From Flagellimonas sp. CMM7 (lineage in GTDB: Bacteria > Bacteroidota > Bacteroidia > Flavobacteriales > Flavobacteriaceae): a DNA stretch of 64,000 nucleotides. The position numbers were made by a program, and so were the translations under genes. Under the pieces are notes generated by a model. That model was not told the DNA's origin. It was given only the letters and a program-made list of their open reading frames with translations, and searched no databases. The stretch is taken from NCBI RefSeq assembly GCF_021390195.1, contig NZ_CP090003.1, positions 2,034,001 to 2,098,000 of the forward strand, written 5' to 3'. Below, one piece after another: positions 8,398-18,344 of the stretch. Position 1 is the stretch's first letter. Each line of letters opens with the position of its first letter.

Positions 8398-8841
8398 ATG
8401 AAAGAACAACTTTTAGCGTTTTGTTGGGAGCACATTAATGATAGAACAGATAGGCTACAACAAAGAAGAGTCTCATTGCAAGAATCCTTAAACTCGGAAA
8501 CCAAAAGCAGTGCAGGAGACAAGCATGAAACTGGTAGAGCAATGGTGCAATTGGAACAGGAGAAACTGGGGAAACAACTTTTTGAACTTGAAGAAATAAA
8601 AAGAATTCTTCATAAGGTAGATATCCATAAGAAGTCGAAAAAAATTAGCTTGGGAAGCTTGGTAAAGACTACTACAGCAAATTATTTTGTTGCCATTTCT
8701 GCAGGTGCGGTTAAAATTGATGATACAGCTGTTTTTTGTATTTCTGCCAGTTCACCGATCGCACAATTGTTATTGGGAAAAGAGAAGGGAGATGGTGTAA
8801 TTTTCAATGGTACTGAGATTAAGATTCTCGATGTAAATTAA
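8398..8841 (+). CDS. GreA/GreB-like transcript cleavage factor
   Basis: A 147-residue protein with an N-terminal antiparallel coiled coil (about residues 1-75) and a C-terminal FKBP-like Gre domain (about 80-147: SLGSLVKTTTANYFVAIS, then SPIAQLLLGKEKGD). The coiled-coil tip has GDKHE with acids at Asp41 and Glu44, the same numbers and spacing as the catalytic D41-L-S-E44 of GreA. It probably inserts its tip into the RNA polymerase secondary channel. Proteins like this are, to my memory, often mislabelled 3-oxoacyl-ACP synthase in flavobacterial genomes; nothing here supports that. Confidence 0.75.
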   Translation: MKEQLLAFCWEHINDRTDRLQQRRVSLQESLNSETKSSAGDKHETGRAMVQLEQEKLGKQLFELEEIKRILHKVDIHKKSKKISLGSLVKTTTANYFVAISAGAVKIDDTAVFCISASSPIAQLLLGKEKGDGVIFNGTEIKILDVN

Positions 8842-9122
8842 TTTTTTGCCGCTCTTTTTTCAAATGTTACCCTGAGCAATGTCCTACTTAGCTCGTTGAA
8901 ATATTGTCCAAGAAAAAGAACTTTTTCCTTCTGGCCTATTTATATATCAACAGCCCATATCCATGCATTTCCACTGGATTTGTTCAATAAATTTCCCGAA
9001 CTTCACTTACCGGTCGTTAAAGAATCATTAAAACGATTTTTAGCTTAACGTTGTAATGCATTAAAATAAAACTGTTATTATCTAGACATCCAAATTACTA
9101 TGGAAACATCTGATACAATTTA

Positions 9123-9953
9123 TTGGTGATACAAAAGATATACATACCAACCCATCCCGCTCTCTTTAAGATAGTGAACTTTTTGAGCTATGTTGAGATT
9201 ACTGCTAAAGACATATTAGACGGCTCTATGGCAATATTCCCAAATGCCACGAGTAACCTTTTAATTTCATTAGAAAATGAAATAAAGGTGCAAGAAAGTT
9301 TAGTGGGCTCTTCTATTTATGCATCATGCAGTAGTACAGTTTCCCTGCGACCTTATGCAGGTATGAAATTCATGACAGTTCAGTTCAATAACTTCGGATT
9401 GTTTTATTTAAAGCAGATACCTGCCTATGAATTACAGGACTCTCTATTACACATGGATCTTTTCTTTACTGCAAGTGATATAGATCGAATCTCATCACAA
9501 CTCAAAGAAATAGAACACATTCAAGATAAATTCATTGCACTTGAATCATTTATAATGAATCGTATAAGAATAGAAAAAGTAGATCCTAGACTGCCTTATG
9601 CTATTAACGCATTAAAATCGGATAGGGTTATCTCTATTGACCAACTAAGTGAATCATTGTGTATTTCGAGCCGAAGTTTGCAAAAAATATTTAAGAAGTG
9701 TGTAGGCATGAGTCCGGCTCATTTTAGAAAAATAGTGCGCTTCAATCGAGCCGCCAATCTTCTTTTGAACAGCTCTGTTGATTCTCTTACCGACGTCACC
9801 TATTTATGTGGATATTATGATCAAGCGCACTTCATTAAAGATTTTAGAGCATTTGGAGGTATTTCACCATCTGAGTTTTTGAAACTTAAGGCACATCGTT
9901 CGGATTTTTACAATTACAATCTTAAGGAAATTGATAGCCTGGCCCTCAAATAG
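9123..9953 (+). CDS. AraC family transcriptional regulator
   Basis: A 276-residue regulator with an N-terminal DUF6597-like sensory domain (about residues 1-150) and a C-terminal AraC HTH (about 175-262, ISIDQLSESLCISSRSLQKI and VTYLCGYYDQAHFIKDFRAF). No in-frame ATG precedes the domain: the start must be TTG 9123 or GTG 9126, because the ATG at 9100 runs into a stop in another frame. It is directly followed by, and slightly ahead of, the amidohydrolase gene it may control. The pair is bracketed by motifs shared with the 25600-26436 unit. Confidence 0.88.
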   Translation: MVIQKIYIPTHPALFKIVNFLSYVEITAKDILDGSMAIFPNATSNLLISLENEIKVQESLVGSSIYASCSSTVSLRPYAGMKFMTVQFNNFGLFYLKQIPAYELQDSLLHMDLFFTASDIDRISSQLKEIEHIQDKFIALESFIMNRIRIEKVDPRLPYAINALKSDRVISIDQLSESLCISSRSLQKIFKKCVGMSPAHFRKIVRFNRAANLLLNSSVDSLTDVTYLCGYYDQAHFIKDFRAFGGISPSEFLKLKAHRSDFYNYNLKEIDSLALK

Positions 9954-9966
9954 AGTTAAGAATATT

Positions 9967-10845
9967 ATGAAAAAAACACTTATTGTACTGCTAATATTTC
10001 CAATTTTAAGTTTCTCTCAAGTAGATATTCAACCTATTATTGATATGCACCTTCATGACTACACTGAGCAAACGTATTTCACAGCCCCTGCGCCAGATGG
10101 TATAATGTCACCGAAAGACTATCAAACCTACAGAAACGAATTGCTGAAAGTTCTCAAGAAGCATAATATCGAAAAAGCAATTGTCAGTACTATCGGAGGG
10201 CCAAATAAATTGGATGATGACGGAATTTTAATTCCTGGATATTATACAAATTCTCCACCAAAAGATACTATTGCCTTTAAAGAATTGATTGAATCTGGAA
10301 AACTGAAAGTTTTTGGAGAAATAGGAGCCGTATATGATGGCTTTACATTATCAGACCCAAAATTTGAACCATTCTTAAAAATTTGCGAACGATATGATAT
10401 TCCAGTAGCTCTTCATACTGGAGGCGGTCCAACGGATATTACCTATAGATGCTGTCCGAATTTTAGAATAAAACTAGGAGACCCGTATACAATAGAAAAT
10501 GTACTTGCTAAATTTCCGAAACTGAGAATTTATATGATGCATGCGGGCGAAGTTTATTATGAAAATGCATTACGATTAATGCTCCAATACTCTCAGCTAT
10601 ATACTGACTTAGGAGTTGTTCTTTGGATTCATGAGCAACCGATGGATTATGCAGAACAATTTTTGAGAAAAGCGAAAAAATATGGGTTAATTGACAGAGT
10701 TATGTTTGGATCTGACCAAATGGTATGGCCTCATGCTATTGAAAAAAGTATAAATCAATTAAATAGTTATGATTTTCTATCCGAAGATGATAAAAGGAAA
10801 ATACTTTATAACAATGCAGTGGAGTTCTTAAAATTAAAAGAATAA
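9967..10845 (+). CDS. exported amidohydrolase-family (TIM-barrel) protein
   Basis: About 292 residues from ATG 9967, chosen because it opens a clear signal peptide (MKKTLIVLLIFPILSFSQ). The mature part has metal-dependent hydrolase marks: IIDMHLHDY (H-x-H after beta-1), ALHTGGGPTD, YMMHAGE and MFGSDQMVWP (the last Asp of the barrel). This matches amidohydrolase 2 proteins such as decarboxylases and lactonases. The substrate cannot be told. It starts 13 bases after the AraC stop. Confidence 0.85.
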   Translation: MKKTLIVLLIFPILSFSQVDIQPIIDMHLHDYTEQTYFTAPAPDGIMSPKDYQTYRNELLKVLKKHNIEKAIVSTIGGPNKLDDDGILIPGYYTNSPPKDTIAFKELIESGKLKVFGEIGAVYDGFTLSDPKFEPFLKICERYDIPVALHTGGGPTDITYRCCPNFRIKLGDPYTIENVLAKFPKLRIYMMHAGEVYYENALRLMLQYSQLYTDLGVVLWIHEQPMDYAEQFLRKAKKYGLIDRVMFGSDQMVWPHAIEKSINQLNSYDFLSEDDKRKILYNNAVEFLKLKE

Positions 10846-11063
10846 ACGCATCACAACAACATGTACGAGTAATAGCGGTTGGGTTCTTCCCTAAACCGTT
10901 TTTTTATTAAATTAAAGCTTTTTGCAAACCTAAAAGTAGTTGTACAAAGTCCGCAACGAACCCATAGCCCAACCGATAAGTGCAAATCTCTTGAGACCGA
11001 CAGGTGAGTTTCTGTCAACCTTTTACTAGACTTAGGACTTTAGTTGAACTCGAGGTGACAAAA

Positions 11064-11468
11064 TCAATCCAAATCAGGTTTTTTGCGATACGCCTTTTTA
11101 TTAGAATCTATTTTTTTAGATTTTAATCGTTTTTCAACAGAAGATTTTGAGGGCTGTGTAGCTTTTCTTTTTTTAGGAACCTCCAAGGACTTTTTAAGTA
11201 GATCAAAAAAACGTTTTATGATAAGAGCTTTGTTTTTATGTTGACTTCGAGCTTCATCGCACTGCAAAATAAGCAACCCTTCTTTCGTTAATCTAGCATC
11301 TAGCTTTAACAACAACCTACCTTTTTCTGCATCGGATAAACCGTAAGAAGATTGTGGATTAAAAGTCAATTCTACTTTGGAAGAAACTTTGTTTACGTGC
11401 TGACCACCAGCTCCACTGCTTCGTATGGCTTTAAATTGAAGTTCTTTAAGGATCTGTTCTTTGTTCAA
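11064..11468 (-). CDS. arfB: ArfB-type peptidyl-tRNA hydrolase (class I RF-like)
   Basis: A stalled-ribosome rescue hydrolase of about 134 residues, the standard length. The GGQ catalytic motif is in SSGAGGQHVNK, followed by VELTF, and the C terminus is the basic tail expected to enter the mRNA channel (KRKATQPSKSS, KRLKSKK, KKAYRKK). I take the TTG at 11468 as start because it gives MNKEQILKELQFKA, matching the family N terminus. ATGs at 11504 and 11522 also exist in frame but would add unusual residues. It overlaps the end of the upstream ABC gene by about 20 bases. Confidence 0.85.
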   Translation of the reverse strand: MNKEQILKELQFKAIRSSGAGGQHVNKVSSKVELTFNPQSSYGLSDAEKGRLLLKLDARLTKEGLLILQCDEARSQHKNKALIIKRFFDLLKKSLEVPKKRKATQPSKSSVEKRLKSKKIDSNKKAYRKKPDLD

Positions 11469-12441
11469 TTTGAAGACGTGAATTGATTGTTTCCAAAGAT
11501 ACATTAAGGAAAACAGTATCACCTTTCTTTAGTTTTTTTGAAGTATTGAAATACAAAATGGTTTCCTCATTGGCCATGGCCTCATTTAGAAAATGACTTC
11601 CTTTAAAAAAAGAGTCTTTTACAGACACTTCCAGACCAGAAGTATCTGAAACTTGAAATTCGTGCGGATAAACTAGAACCGATTTATCAATTTCGGCATA
11701 AGACTTTAAAAGCTTAATAGGGAGTTTATTTACTTCCCCAAAAAGCGAAGCTATGTAGTAATTGAGGGGATTTTTGTAAAGCTTTTTTGTTTTCTGATTT
11801 GCAACTATCCTTCCTTTTTCTAAAACAATGGTATTTTCCGCATAAGGTAGAACATCATTGGGGTCATGGCTGGCAGTAAGAACGGTTATCTCTTTTTCCT
11901 TTAGATATGGAAATAGATTTCTCCGTAAGGAGTTCCTTTTAAAATTATCAATATGTCCAAAAGGCTCATCTAAAAGTAATAGTTCAGGTTCTTGGGCCAA
12001 AACGCGAGCTAAAGCTACGCGCTGCTGTTGGCCTCCACTCAAATTTTTAACCTTGGTTTTTGCGTAAGCCTCAAGTTCTATAAGCGCTAAAAGTTCTTGG
12101 ATACGTTGTTGGTGCGTTTCACGCTCAAACACAGACAGATGTTGTCCAATATTTTCTTCAACAGTTATAAAGGGCATCAAATCAAAATCCTGCGAAAGAT
12201 ATTTCATGTAAGACTCCCCAGGAACTAGATTATAATTAGGGCCAAGAGCTTGTACATCACCCCAAAAGATAGCTCCGTTCTCAACATGCAAAAGCCCATA
12301 AATAATTTTGAGCAAGGTACTTTTACCAGACCCACTTTCCCCCATCAACGCCAAGTGCTCGCCCTTTGCTACCTGAAAAGAAATATTTTCCAAAATAGCT
12401 TGGTCTTGATAACTGAAAGAAGGTATATGAACGTCTAGCAT
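11446..12441 (-). CDS. ABC transporter ATP-binding protein with TOBE-like tail
   Basis: 331 residues from ATG 12441 (MLDVHIPSFSYQDQ); an upstream ATG at 12495 would only add a tail encoded in the palindrome. Walker A is GESGSGKST (residues 34-42), the signature LSGGQQQRVALAR, Walker B LLLLDEPFGHID. The last 100 residues (after about 230) resemble the TOBE-like regulatory tail of FbpC/PotA/ModC-type importers. No permease or binding protein is adjacent, so the substrate is open. It is followed by the overlapping arfB-like gene. Confidence 0.88.
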   Translation of the reverse strand: MLDVHIPSFSYQDQAILENISFQVAKGEHLALMGESGSGKSTLLKIIYGLLHVENGAIFWGDVQALGPNYNLVPGESYMKYLSQDFDLMPFITVEENIGQHLSVFERETHQQRIQELLALIELEAYAKTKVKNLSGGQQQRVALARVLAQEPELLLLDEPFGHIDNFKRNSLRRNLFPYLKEKEITVLTASHDPNDVLPYAENTIVLEKGRIVANQKTKKLYKNPLNYYIASLFGEVNKLPIKLLKSYAEIDKSVLVYPHEFQVSDTSGLEVSVKDSFFKGSHFLNEAMANEETILYFNTSKKLKKGDTVFLNVSLETINSRLQIEQRTDP

Positions 12442-12468
12442 AATCGTCAGAAAGATTGTTTTGTCAGT

Positions 12469-12510
12469 TCGAGCGCAGTCGAGAACTATTTGCATCTCGA
12501 CTGCGCTCGA
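12469..12510. terminator. bidirectional palindrome/terminator
   Basis: A perfect 16-bp inverted repeat, TCGAGCGCAGTCGAGA (12469-12484) and its complement (12495-12510), with a 10-base loop and a T-run to the right (TAGGACATTTTTTT). It lies just downstream of the S9 peptidase gene. Sequences with this GAGCGCAGTC core recur between genes of many flavobacteria, to my memory; only this copy was seen here. Confidence 0.75.
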
Positions 12511-12531
12511 TAGGACATTTTTTTAAATCTA

Positions 12532-14685
12532 TCAATCCTTAAACTCTTTTAAAACAGCTTGATTTGGAAGCTTGTCATAGCCCATGTTGAATAGCGTAAA
12601 ACCAAATATATCCGCATACTGTTCAATGGTTTTACTTACAGGAGTTCCTGCCCCGTGCCCCGCATTGGTTTCTATTCGTATTAGAGTAGGATTGTCTCCA
12701 GTTTGTTTTTCCTGCAGCTCCGCTGCAAATTTGAAACTATGCGCTGGTACCACACGATCGTCATGATCTCCTGTGGTCACCAAGGTAGCTGGGTAGGCCG
12801 TTCCCTCCTTAACATTGTGCACAGGGGAATATCCTTTTATATAATTGAACATTTCTTCGCTTTCCTCAGAAGTTCCGTAGTCATACGCCCAGCCTGCACC
12901 TGCTGTAAAGGTATGGTACCTAAGCATATCTAGAACACCAACGGCTGGTAAGGCAACTTGCATTAAATCTGGTCTTTGGGTCATGGTGGCGCCTACCAAC
13001 AGGCCCCCGTTAGAACCACCTCTAATGGCCAAATATTCTTTGGAAGTATACTTATTTTCAATTAGGAATTCCGCAGCAGCTATAAAGTCATCAAAAACAT
13101 TTTGCTTTTGCAGTTTTGTTCCGGCAATGTGCCATTTCTTTCCATATTCCCCACCACCTCTAAGATTGGGAACGGCATAGATACCTCCTTGCTCCATCCA
13201 GACAGCATTTACAATACTGAATGAAGGTGTAAGGCTAATATTGAATCCGCCATAACCATACAAAATGGTAGGATTCTTGCCATTGAGTTGCACTCCCTTT
13301 TTATGTGTAATGATCATGGGAACCTTAGTGCCGTCCTTGGAAGTAAAAAACACCTGTTTAGACTGATAATCTTCCGGATTAAAATCAATTTCAGGTTTCC
13401 AATATTGTTCGTACTCTCCATTTTCTACATTGTATTTGTATGAAGAACTTGGGGTATTATAATTGGTAAATGAAAAGTAAAACTCTTTCTCTTCTTTCTT
13501 GCCACCAAAACCACTTGCGCTTCCCACACCTGGTAACCTGACTTCACGAACCAGTTTGCCGTCATAATCATATTGTAATACTTGAGAAATAGCATCAACC
13601 ATGTATTCTGTAAAGAAATAATCTCCTCCTGTTCCAACAGTCAAAACATTTTCAGTTTCTGGAATAAAATCCTCCCAATTATCTGGAGTAGGATTGCCCG
13701 CATCAGCAATCACAATCTTTTTGTTTGGAGCGCCCATATTGGTGACCAGATATAGCTTGGACCCAACCGTTTCTATGACATAAGTATCTGAATCAGTGTT
13801 GTCCAAAATAGTAATCAACTCACTATTGGGTTGTGTTAAATCCTTTAGGAATAATTTATTGCCCGAGGTTGAGGTAGATGCAGAGATGAACAAATATTTT
13901 TCATCCTCTGAAACCGAAGCACCTACATAACGATGCTTTTCTTCAGAAGTACCACCAAATATAATTTTGTCCTCGGATTGAGGAGTGCCCAATTCATGAT
14001 AGTATAATTTGTGCTGGTCTGTTTTTGCTGACAGTTCACTTCCCTTAGGTTTGTCATAGCTGGAGTAGAAGAACCCCTTATTTCCTTTCCAAGAAATTCC
14101 ACTGAACTTTATATCAACCAAAGTATCTTCAACAATTTCTCTTGTTTCAGAATTGATGACGATGCCTTTGCGCCAATCACTACCTCCTTCAGAAATTAAA
14201 TACGCTGCCCTGGAACCATCTTTGGTAAATTGAAGTCCCATTAAAGAGGTGGTGCCATCCTCAGAAAAAGTATTGGGGTCCAAGAAAACTTCTTCCTCAC
14301 CACCTTCTTTTTTTCTATAGACCACATATTGGTTTTGTAAACCATCATTTTTGTAGAAATACGTGTATTCACCCTCCTTAAAAGGAGAGCCTAATTTTTC
14401 ATAGTTCCATAACTTTTCCAACCTGTTCTTTAAATCTTCCCTAAATGGAATTTTATCAAAGTAACTGAACGTGGAAGCATTCTGTTCTTTTACCCAAGCT
14501 TCGGTTTCTTCGCTACGGTCATCTTCCAACCAACGATAGGGGTCTTTGACTTCGGTTCCAAAATAAGTATCAACAGTATCGACTTTTTTAGTTCTTGGGT
14601 AGTTCACGACTATGGGTTCTCTTTTGGTAGTTTCTTTGCAAGCAGCCATAAGAATTAGGGCAGCAAAAGGGATTAATTTTCGCAT
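12532..14685 (-). CDS. prolyl oligopeptidase family lipoprotein (S9)
   Basis: A 717-residue serine peptidase with a lipoprotein signal (residues 1-16, lipobox LMAAC), so it is probably attached to the outer or inner membrane facing the periplasm. The N-terminal beta-propeller (about residues 80-430) is followed by an alpha/beta hydrolase domain with Ser558 in RGGSNGG, the Asp in GDHDDRV (642/643) and His677 in AGHGAG. Length and motifs match S9A prolyl endopeptidases, which cut short proline-containing peptides. It is a single gene, ended by the palindrome at 12469-12510. Confidence 0.95.
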   Translation of the reverse strand: MRKLIPFAALILMAACKETTKREPIVVNYPRTKKVDTVDTYFGTEVKDPYRWLEDDRSEETEAWVKEQNASTFSYFDKIPFREDLKNRLEKLWNYEKLGSPFKEGEYTYFYKNDGLQNQYVVYRKKEGGEEEVFLDPNTFSEDGTTSLMGLQFTKDGSRAAYLISEGGSDWRKGIVINSETREIVEDTLVDIKFSGISWKGNKGFFYSSYDKPKGSELSAKTDQHKLYYHELGTPQSEDKIIFGGTSEEKHRYVGASVSEDEKYLFISASTSTSGNKLFLKDLTQPNSELITILDNTDSDTYVIETVGSKLYLVTNMGAPNKKIVIADAGNPTPDNWEDFIPETENVLTVGTGGDYFFTEYMVDAISQVLQYDYDGKLVREVRLPGVGSASGFGGKKEEKEFYFSFTNYNTPSSSYKYNVENGEYEQYWKPEIDFNPEDYQSKQVFFTSKDGTKVPMIITHKKGVQLNGKNPTILYGYGGFNISLTPSFSIVNAVWMEQGGIYAVPNLRGGGEYGKKWHIAGTKLQKQNVFDDFIAAAEFLIENKYTSKEYLAIRGGSNGGLLVGATMTQRPDLMQVALPAVGVLDMLRYHTFTAGAGWAYDYGTSEESEEMFNYIKGYSPVHNVKEGTAYPATLVTTGDHDDRVVPAHSFKFAAELQEKQTGDNPTLIRIETNAGHGAGTPVSKTIEQYADIFGFTLFNMGYDKLPNQAVLKEFKD

Positions 14686-14760
14686 GTCTTTCAGATTGAT
14701 TCTGCTAAAAATACCATAAAAAGCTACAATCTCTATGGAAGGAGAAAGCTTTAACGTATT

Positions 14761-15774
14761 TTAAGAAACTACTTCAGAAGTGTTGGAAACCAGCTTATTT
14801 TCCACCAAATATTCAGCAATTTGAACGGCGTTGGTAGCGGCACCTTTTCTAAGATTATCTGAAACCACCCACATATTTAGAGTATTGCGTTGCGTTTCAT
14901 CTCGGCGAATGCGACCGACAAAAACATCATCTTTACCATGAGCGTAAATGGGCATGGGATAAGTGTTGGTATCTGGATTGTCCTGAACTGTTATACCAGG
15001 AGTTTCACTGAGCAGTTTTCTTACTTCGGTAAGGTCAAAATCATTATGGAACTCCACATTAACAGATTCTGAATGACCTCCGGCGGTAGGGATGCGAACA
15101 GCAGTAGCCGAAACTGAGAAGGTACGGTCATCCAATATTTTTTGAGGTTCGCGAGCAAGCTTCATTTCTTCCTTGGTATACCCATTTTCCATGAACACAT
15201 CGCAATGGGGCAATGCATTTCTCCCAATGGGATATGGGTAGGCCATTTCTCCCTGTACCCCTGCAATCTCATTTTCCAATTGACGAACGGCTTTCACCCC
15301 GGTTCCCGAAACAGATTGATAGGTAGAAACTACCACGCGTTTCATTTGGTATTTTTTATGAAGAGGATTTAGCGCCATCACCATTTGAATGGTTGAGCAA
15401 TTTGGATTGGCTATGATCTTATCTTCAGCAGTTAACTCGTTTGCGTTAATTTCTGGGACCACTAGTTTTTTAGAAGGATCCATTCGCCATGCGGAAGAAT
15501 TATCAATAACAGTGGAACCTACTTCGGCAAATTTTGGAGCCCATTCCAAAGAGGTGTCTCCACCGGCTGAAAAAATAGCAATATCCGGTTGAGCGGCAAT
15601 GGCATCGTTAAGACCAATTATGGTATATTCTTCAGCTTTATAGGTCAGTTTTTTGCCCACAGATCTTTCAGAAGCAACCAGCAATAATTCTGAGATAGGA
15701 AAATTACGTTCTGCCAATACTTTCAACATTACCTCGCCAACCATTCCAGTGGCTCCAACAACTGCTACTTTCAT
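14761..15774 (-). CDS. asd: aspartate-semialdehyde dehydrogenase
   Basis: 337 residues, usual size. The NADP-binding start is VAVVGATGMVGEVML, the catalytic cysteine is Cys126 in ANPNCSTIQ, and the substrate-binding RIPTAGGHSESVNVEF segment carries the catalytic His. The enzyme reduces aspartyl phosphate to aspartate semialdehyde, the branch point for lysine/diaminopimelate, methionine and threonine synthesis. It is a monocistronic minus-strand gene downstream of mscL and its terminator. Confidence 0.97.
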   Translation of the reverse strand: MKVAVVGATGMVGEVMLKVLAERNFPISELLLVASERSVGKKLTYKAEEYTIIGLNDAIAAQPDIAIFSAGGDTSLEWAPKFAEVGSTVIDNSSAWRMDPSKKLVVPEINANELTAEDKIIANPNCSTIQMVMALNPLHKKYQMKRVVVSTYQSVSGTGVKAVRQLENEIAGVQGEMAYPYPIGRNALPHCDVFMENGYTKEEMKLAREPQKILDDRTFSVSATAVRIPTAGGHSESVNVEFHNDFDLTEVRKLLSETPGITVQDNPDTNTYPMPIYAHGKDDVFVGRIRRDETQRNTLNMWVVSDNLRKGAATNAVQIAEYLVENKLVSNTSEVVS

Positions 15775-15864
15775 TTTAATTTCTTTTGGAGAGACAAATG
15801 TACTGCAGATAAAAATTTATACAAGCATTTTAAAACCACATAATCAAAAAATAACAAAATGTTA

Positions 15865-15910
15865 CAAATAAAACAACCGTCAGCATGTTAGCGAAACAGA
15901 CTGACGGCTT
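15865..15910 (-). terminator. terminator of mscL
   Basis: On the minus strand the repeat CCGTCAG (15907-15901) and CTGACGG (15883-15877) forms a 7-bp stem with a 17-base loop, extended by adjacent pairs. It is followed by the T-rich TTGTTTTATTT, as expected of a Rho-independent terminator after mscL. Confidence 0.7.
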
Positions 15911-15960
15911 TAAGATTATTATTGTGATGTAGCGGTTGGCCTTTTACAGGCGAACGATTT

Positions 15961-16362
15961 TTACTTCTTTAATAAGTCCCTGATTTCTGCAAGTAAATCT
16001 TCTTGAGATGGACCTGCTGGTGCTTCTGGAGCTGGTTCTTCTTTTTTCTTCATCTTGTTCACTCCTTTTACAATCATGAACATTACAAAAGCGACAATGA
16101 TAAAATCAATAACGTTGGTTAAAAAATCACCATATAGTACGGCAACTTCACCCACTTTTTCTCCAGCATCATTCATAGCTCCTTCTTTTACAATATATTT
16201 TAAATCTTTGAAATCCGCATTAAAGATTAGTCCAATCAAAGGAGAGACAATTCCTCCGGTAAAAGAAGCAACAACTTTGTTAAATGCTGCACCCATAACG
16301 AAACCTACGGCAATGTCCACGAGGTTTCCTTTCATTGCAAAATCTTTGAATTCTTTCAACAT
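15961..16362 (-). CDS. mscL: large-conductance mechanosensitive channel
   Basis: 133 residues, family length. The N-terminal amphipathic helix and TM1 (MLKEFKDFAMKGNLVDIAVG, then FVMGAAFNKVV) are highly typical. TM2 is at about residues 83-103 (FLTNVIDFIIVAFVMFMIV), followed by a charged C-terminal helix bundle (KKKEEPAPEAP and EIRDLLKK). It is a pentameric pressure-release channel that protects cells on hypo-osmotic shock. Confidence 0.97.
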   Translation of the reverse strand: MLKEFKDFAMKGNLVDIAVGFVMGAAFNKVVASFTGGIVSPLIGLIFNADFKDLKYIVKEGAMNDAGEKVGEVAVLYGDFLTNVIDFIIVAFVMFMIVKGVNKMKKKEEPAPEAPAGPSQEDLLAEIRDLLKK

Positions 16363-16439
16363 AATTTTATAGTTTAAGTGGTTAATAGGCTTACAATGTA
16401 ATTAAAAAAGAGGTTCACGCCAATTTGAAGGCATAAAAA

Positions 16440-17549
16440 TCATGAGTTGATGATTACCCTTTTTACCCTTGGAGAAATAGCGGTTAAGATTTCGTAAGAG
16501 ATGGTATTTGCGGATGCTGCAAAATCTTCGGCAGATTGGTTTTGCCCAAAAACCACAACTTCATCGCCTTCCTTGCAATCGATATCTGTAATATCTACCA
16601 TGATCATATCCATACAGACATTGCCAATAATTGGGGCGCTTTTACCTTTAATAAGCACATGGCCTTTTAGGTTTCCGTACTGTCTACCTATTCCATCGGC
16701 ATGACCCAACGGTAACGTAGCCGTTGTTCTATAGTTTTCAGATGTATAGGCGCGATTGTAACCTACACTTTCATTAGGCTCTATTTTGTGAATTTGCGAA
16801 ATGATGGTCTTTAATATAGCAACTGGCTTCAGCTGGCCATCAATTTTTTTATCATTGCCATAACCATATAAACCTATTCCACTGCGAACCATTTCAAATT
16901 GAGCTTCTGGATAATTTATAATTCCTGAAGTATTCAGCATATGGCGGAAGGGAGCATAGCCCAAATTTTGATTGAGCTCCTCACTTATCTTTTGGAAGGT
17001 TTCAATCTGCCTTAAACTAAATGGTTTTTCAGTTGCATCTTCTGATGCTGCCAAATGGGAAAAAACAGAAATGACCTTTAGTTCCTTTTTATCTTTTAAA
17101 TGCTCAACAATAGCATCCACATCATTTTCCCAAAAACCAAGACGATTTAATCCTGTATTGAATTTTATATGAACGGGATACGTTGTTAGTCCCTTGTCTT
17201 TGGCCACTTCTAAAAAAAGGTTTAGAATTTTTGGTGAATATAGACTGGGCTCTAAGGAATACGTGATAAGCTCATGAAAATTAACAGGCTGGGGGTGTAG
17301 GACTAAAATGGGAGATGTAATACCAGCATCCCTAAGTAAAATACCTTCCTTTACATAGGCAACAGCAAAGTAATCCGTTCCCAAACTTTCCATTTTTTTT
17401 GCAATGTTCACCATATCACTTCCGTAGGCAAAAGCCTTTACTACAGCTAAAAATTTGGTTTCTTGCGCTAATTTGGATTTTAAAAACCTGTAATTGTGTT
17501 CTAGTGCGCTCAGGTCTATTTGAAGTGTGGTTTCACCAATTTTATTCAT
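16440..17549 (-). CDS. alr: alanine racemase
   Basis: About 369 residues from ATG 17549 ([20 protein letters not shown]), which overlaps the tdk stop by 8 bases (ATGAATAA). The pyridoxal phosphate lysine is Lys38 in AVVKAFAYG, with Phe where most homologues have Asn. The second catalytic residue is the Tyr in VGYNRAYT. The enzyme makes D-alanine for peptidoglycan. The start upstream at 17591 is not needed and would lie inside tdk. Confidence 0.96.
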   Translation of the reverse strand: MNKIGETTLQIDLSALEHNYRFLKSKLAQETKFLAVVKAFAYGSDMVNIAKKMESLGTDYFAVAYVKEGILLRDAGITSPILVLHPQPVNFHELITYSLEPSLYSPKILNLFLEVAKDKGLTTYPVHIKFNTGLNRLGFWENDVDAIVEHLKDKKELKVISVFSHLAASEDATEKPFSLRQIETFQKISEELNQNLGYAPFRHMLNTSGIINYPEAQFEMVRSGIGLYGYGNDKKIDGQLKPVAILKTIISQIHKIEPNESVGYNRAYTSENYRTTATLPLGHADGIGRQYGNLKGHVLIKGKSAPIIGNVCMDMIMVDITDIDCKEGDEVVVFGQNQSAEDFAASANTISYEILTAISPRVKRVIINS

Positions 17550-18186
17550 TGGCGGCTTTCTTTTTAGCTTCCACTTCCTCAGAATCCACATTCATCTGAC
17601 TCACTTTTTCCTTTAACATGGCCTTATAGAAAGCGGCTCTGCTTAAAGGTTCATATTCTCCAGTTTCTCCAAGAAGCACAAGTTTGTCATTATTGGATTT
17701 TCTAAAACTGTAATTGGCCAAGTTACCTGTGCGGGTACATACCGCATGAACTTTGGTTACATACTCCGCAGTCGCCATTAAAGCAGGCATGGGGCCAAAT
17801 GGATTCCCTTTAAAATCCATATCCAATCCAGCTACCAATACACGAACACCGCGATTGGCCAAATCATTACAAACTGTAACTATCTCATCATCAAAGAATT
17901 GAGCTTCATCAATCCCAACAACATCACAGTCATCTGCTAACAAACGAATATTAGCTGCTGCCGGAACCGGAGTAGATCTAATTTCGTTGGCATCATGGGA
18001 GACCACCATATCTTCATGATAACGAGTGTCTACAATAGGCTTAAAGATCTCAACTTTTTGTTTGGCAAATTGTGCGCGCTTAAGTCTTCTAATAAGCTCT
18101 TCGGTCTTTCCAGAAAACATAGAACCGCAGATGACTTCTATCCATCCAAATTGTTCTTTAGGGTTTACCGTGTTTTCGAGAAACAT
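17542..18186 (-). CDS. tdk: thymidine kinase (type II)
   Basis: 214 residues. The P-loop is GSMFSGKT (residues 21-28), the Walker B/catalytic Glu is in GIDEAQFF (about 91-98), and the C-terminal lasso and substrate loop follow ([16 protein letters not shown]). It phosphorylates thymidine for nucleotide salvage. The zinc-ribbon second pair reads [13 protein letters not shown], so one expected Cys pair is replaced. It is translationally coupled to alr. Confidence 0.96.
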   Translation of the reverse strand: MFLENTVNPKEQFGWIEVICGSMFSGKTEELIRRLKRAQFAKQKVEIFKPIVDTRYHEDMVVSHDANEIRSTPVPAAANIRLLADDCDVVGIDEAQFFDDEIVTVCNDLANRGVRVLVAGLDMDFKGNPFGPMPALMATAEYVTKVHAVCTRTGNLANYSFRKSNNDKLVLLGETGEYEPLSRAAFYKAMLKEKVSQMNVDSEEVEAKKKAANE

Positions 18187-18344
18187 ACCGTACTTTTAAA
18201 CGAAATTGTGTAGTTTTTTCGTTTTATTAAAGGAAAGCACAAAACTACTAAAAAAATATGCCTTGACTTAAGATTAAAATTTAACCTTTTGTTCTTAGTG
18301 GTATAATTAAAATGATTTTATTTTTATAGTAAAGATTAATAGCT

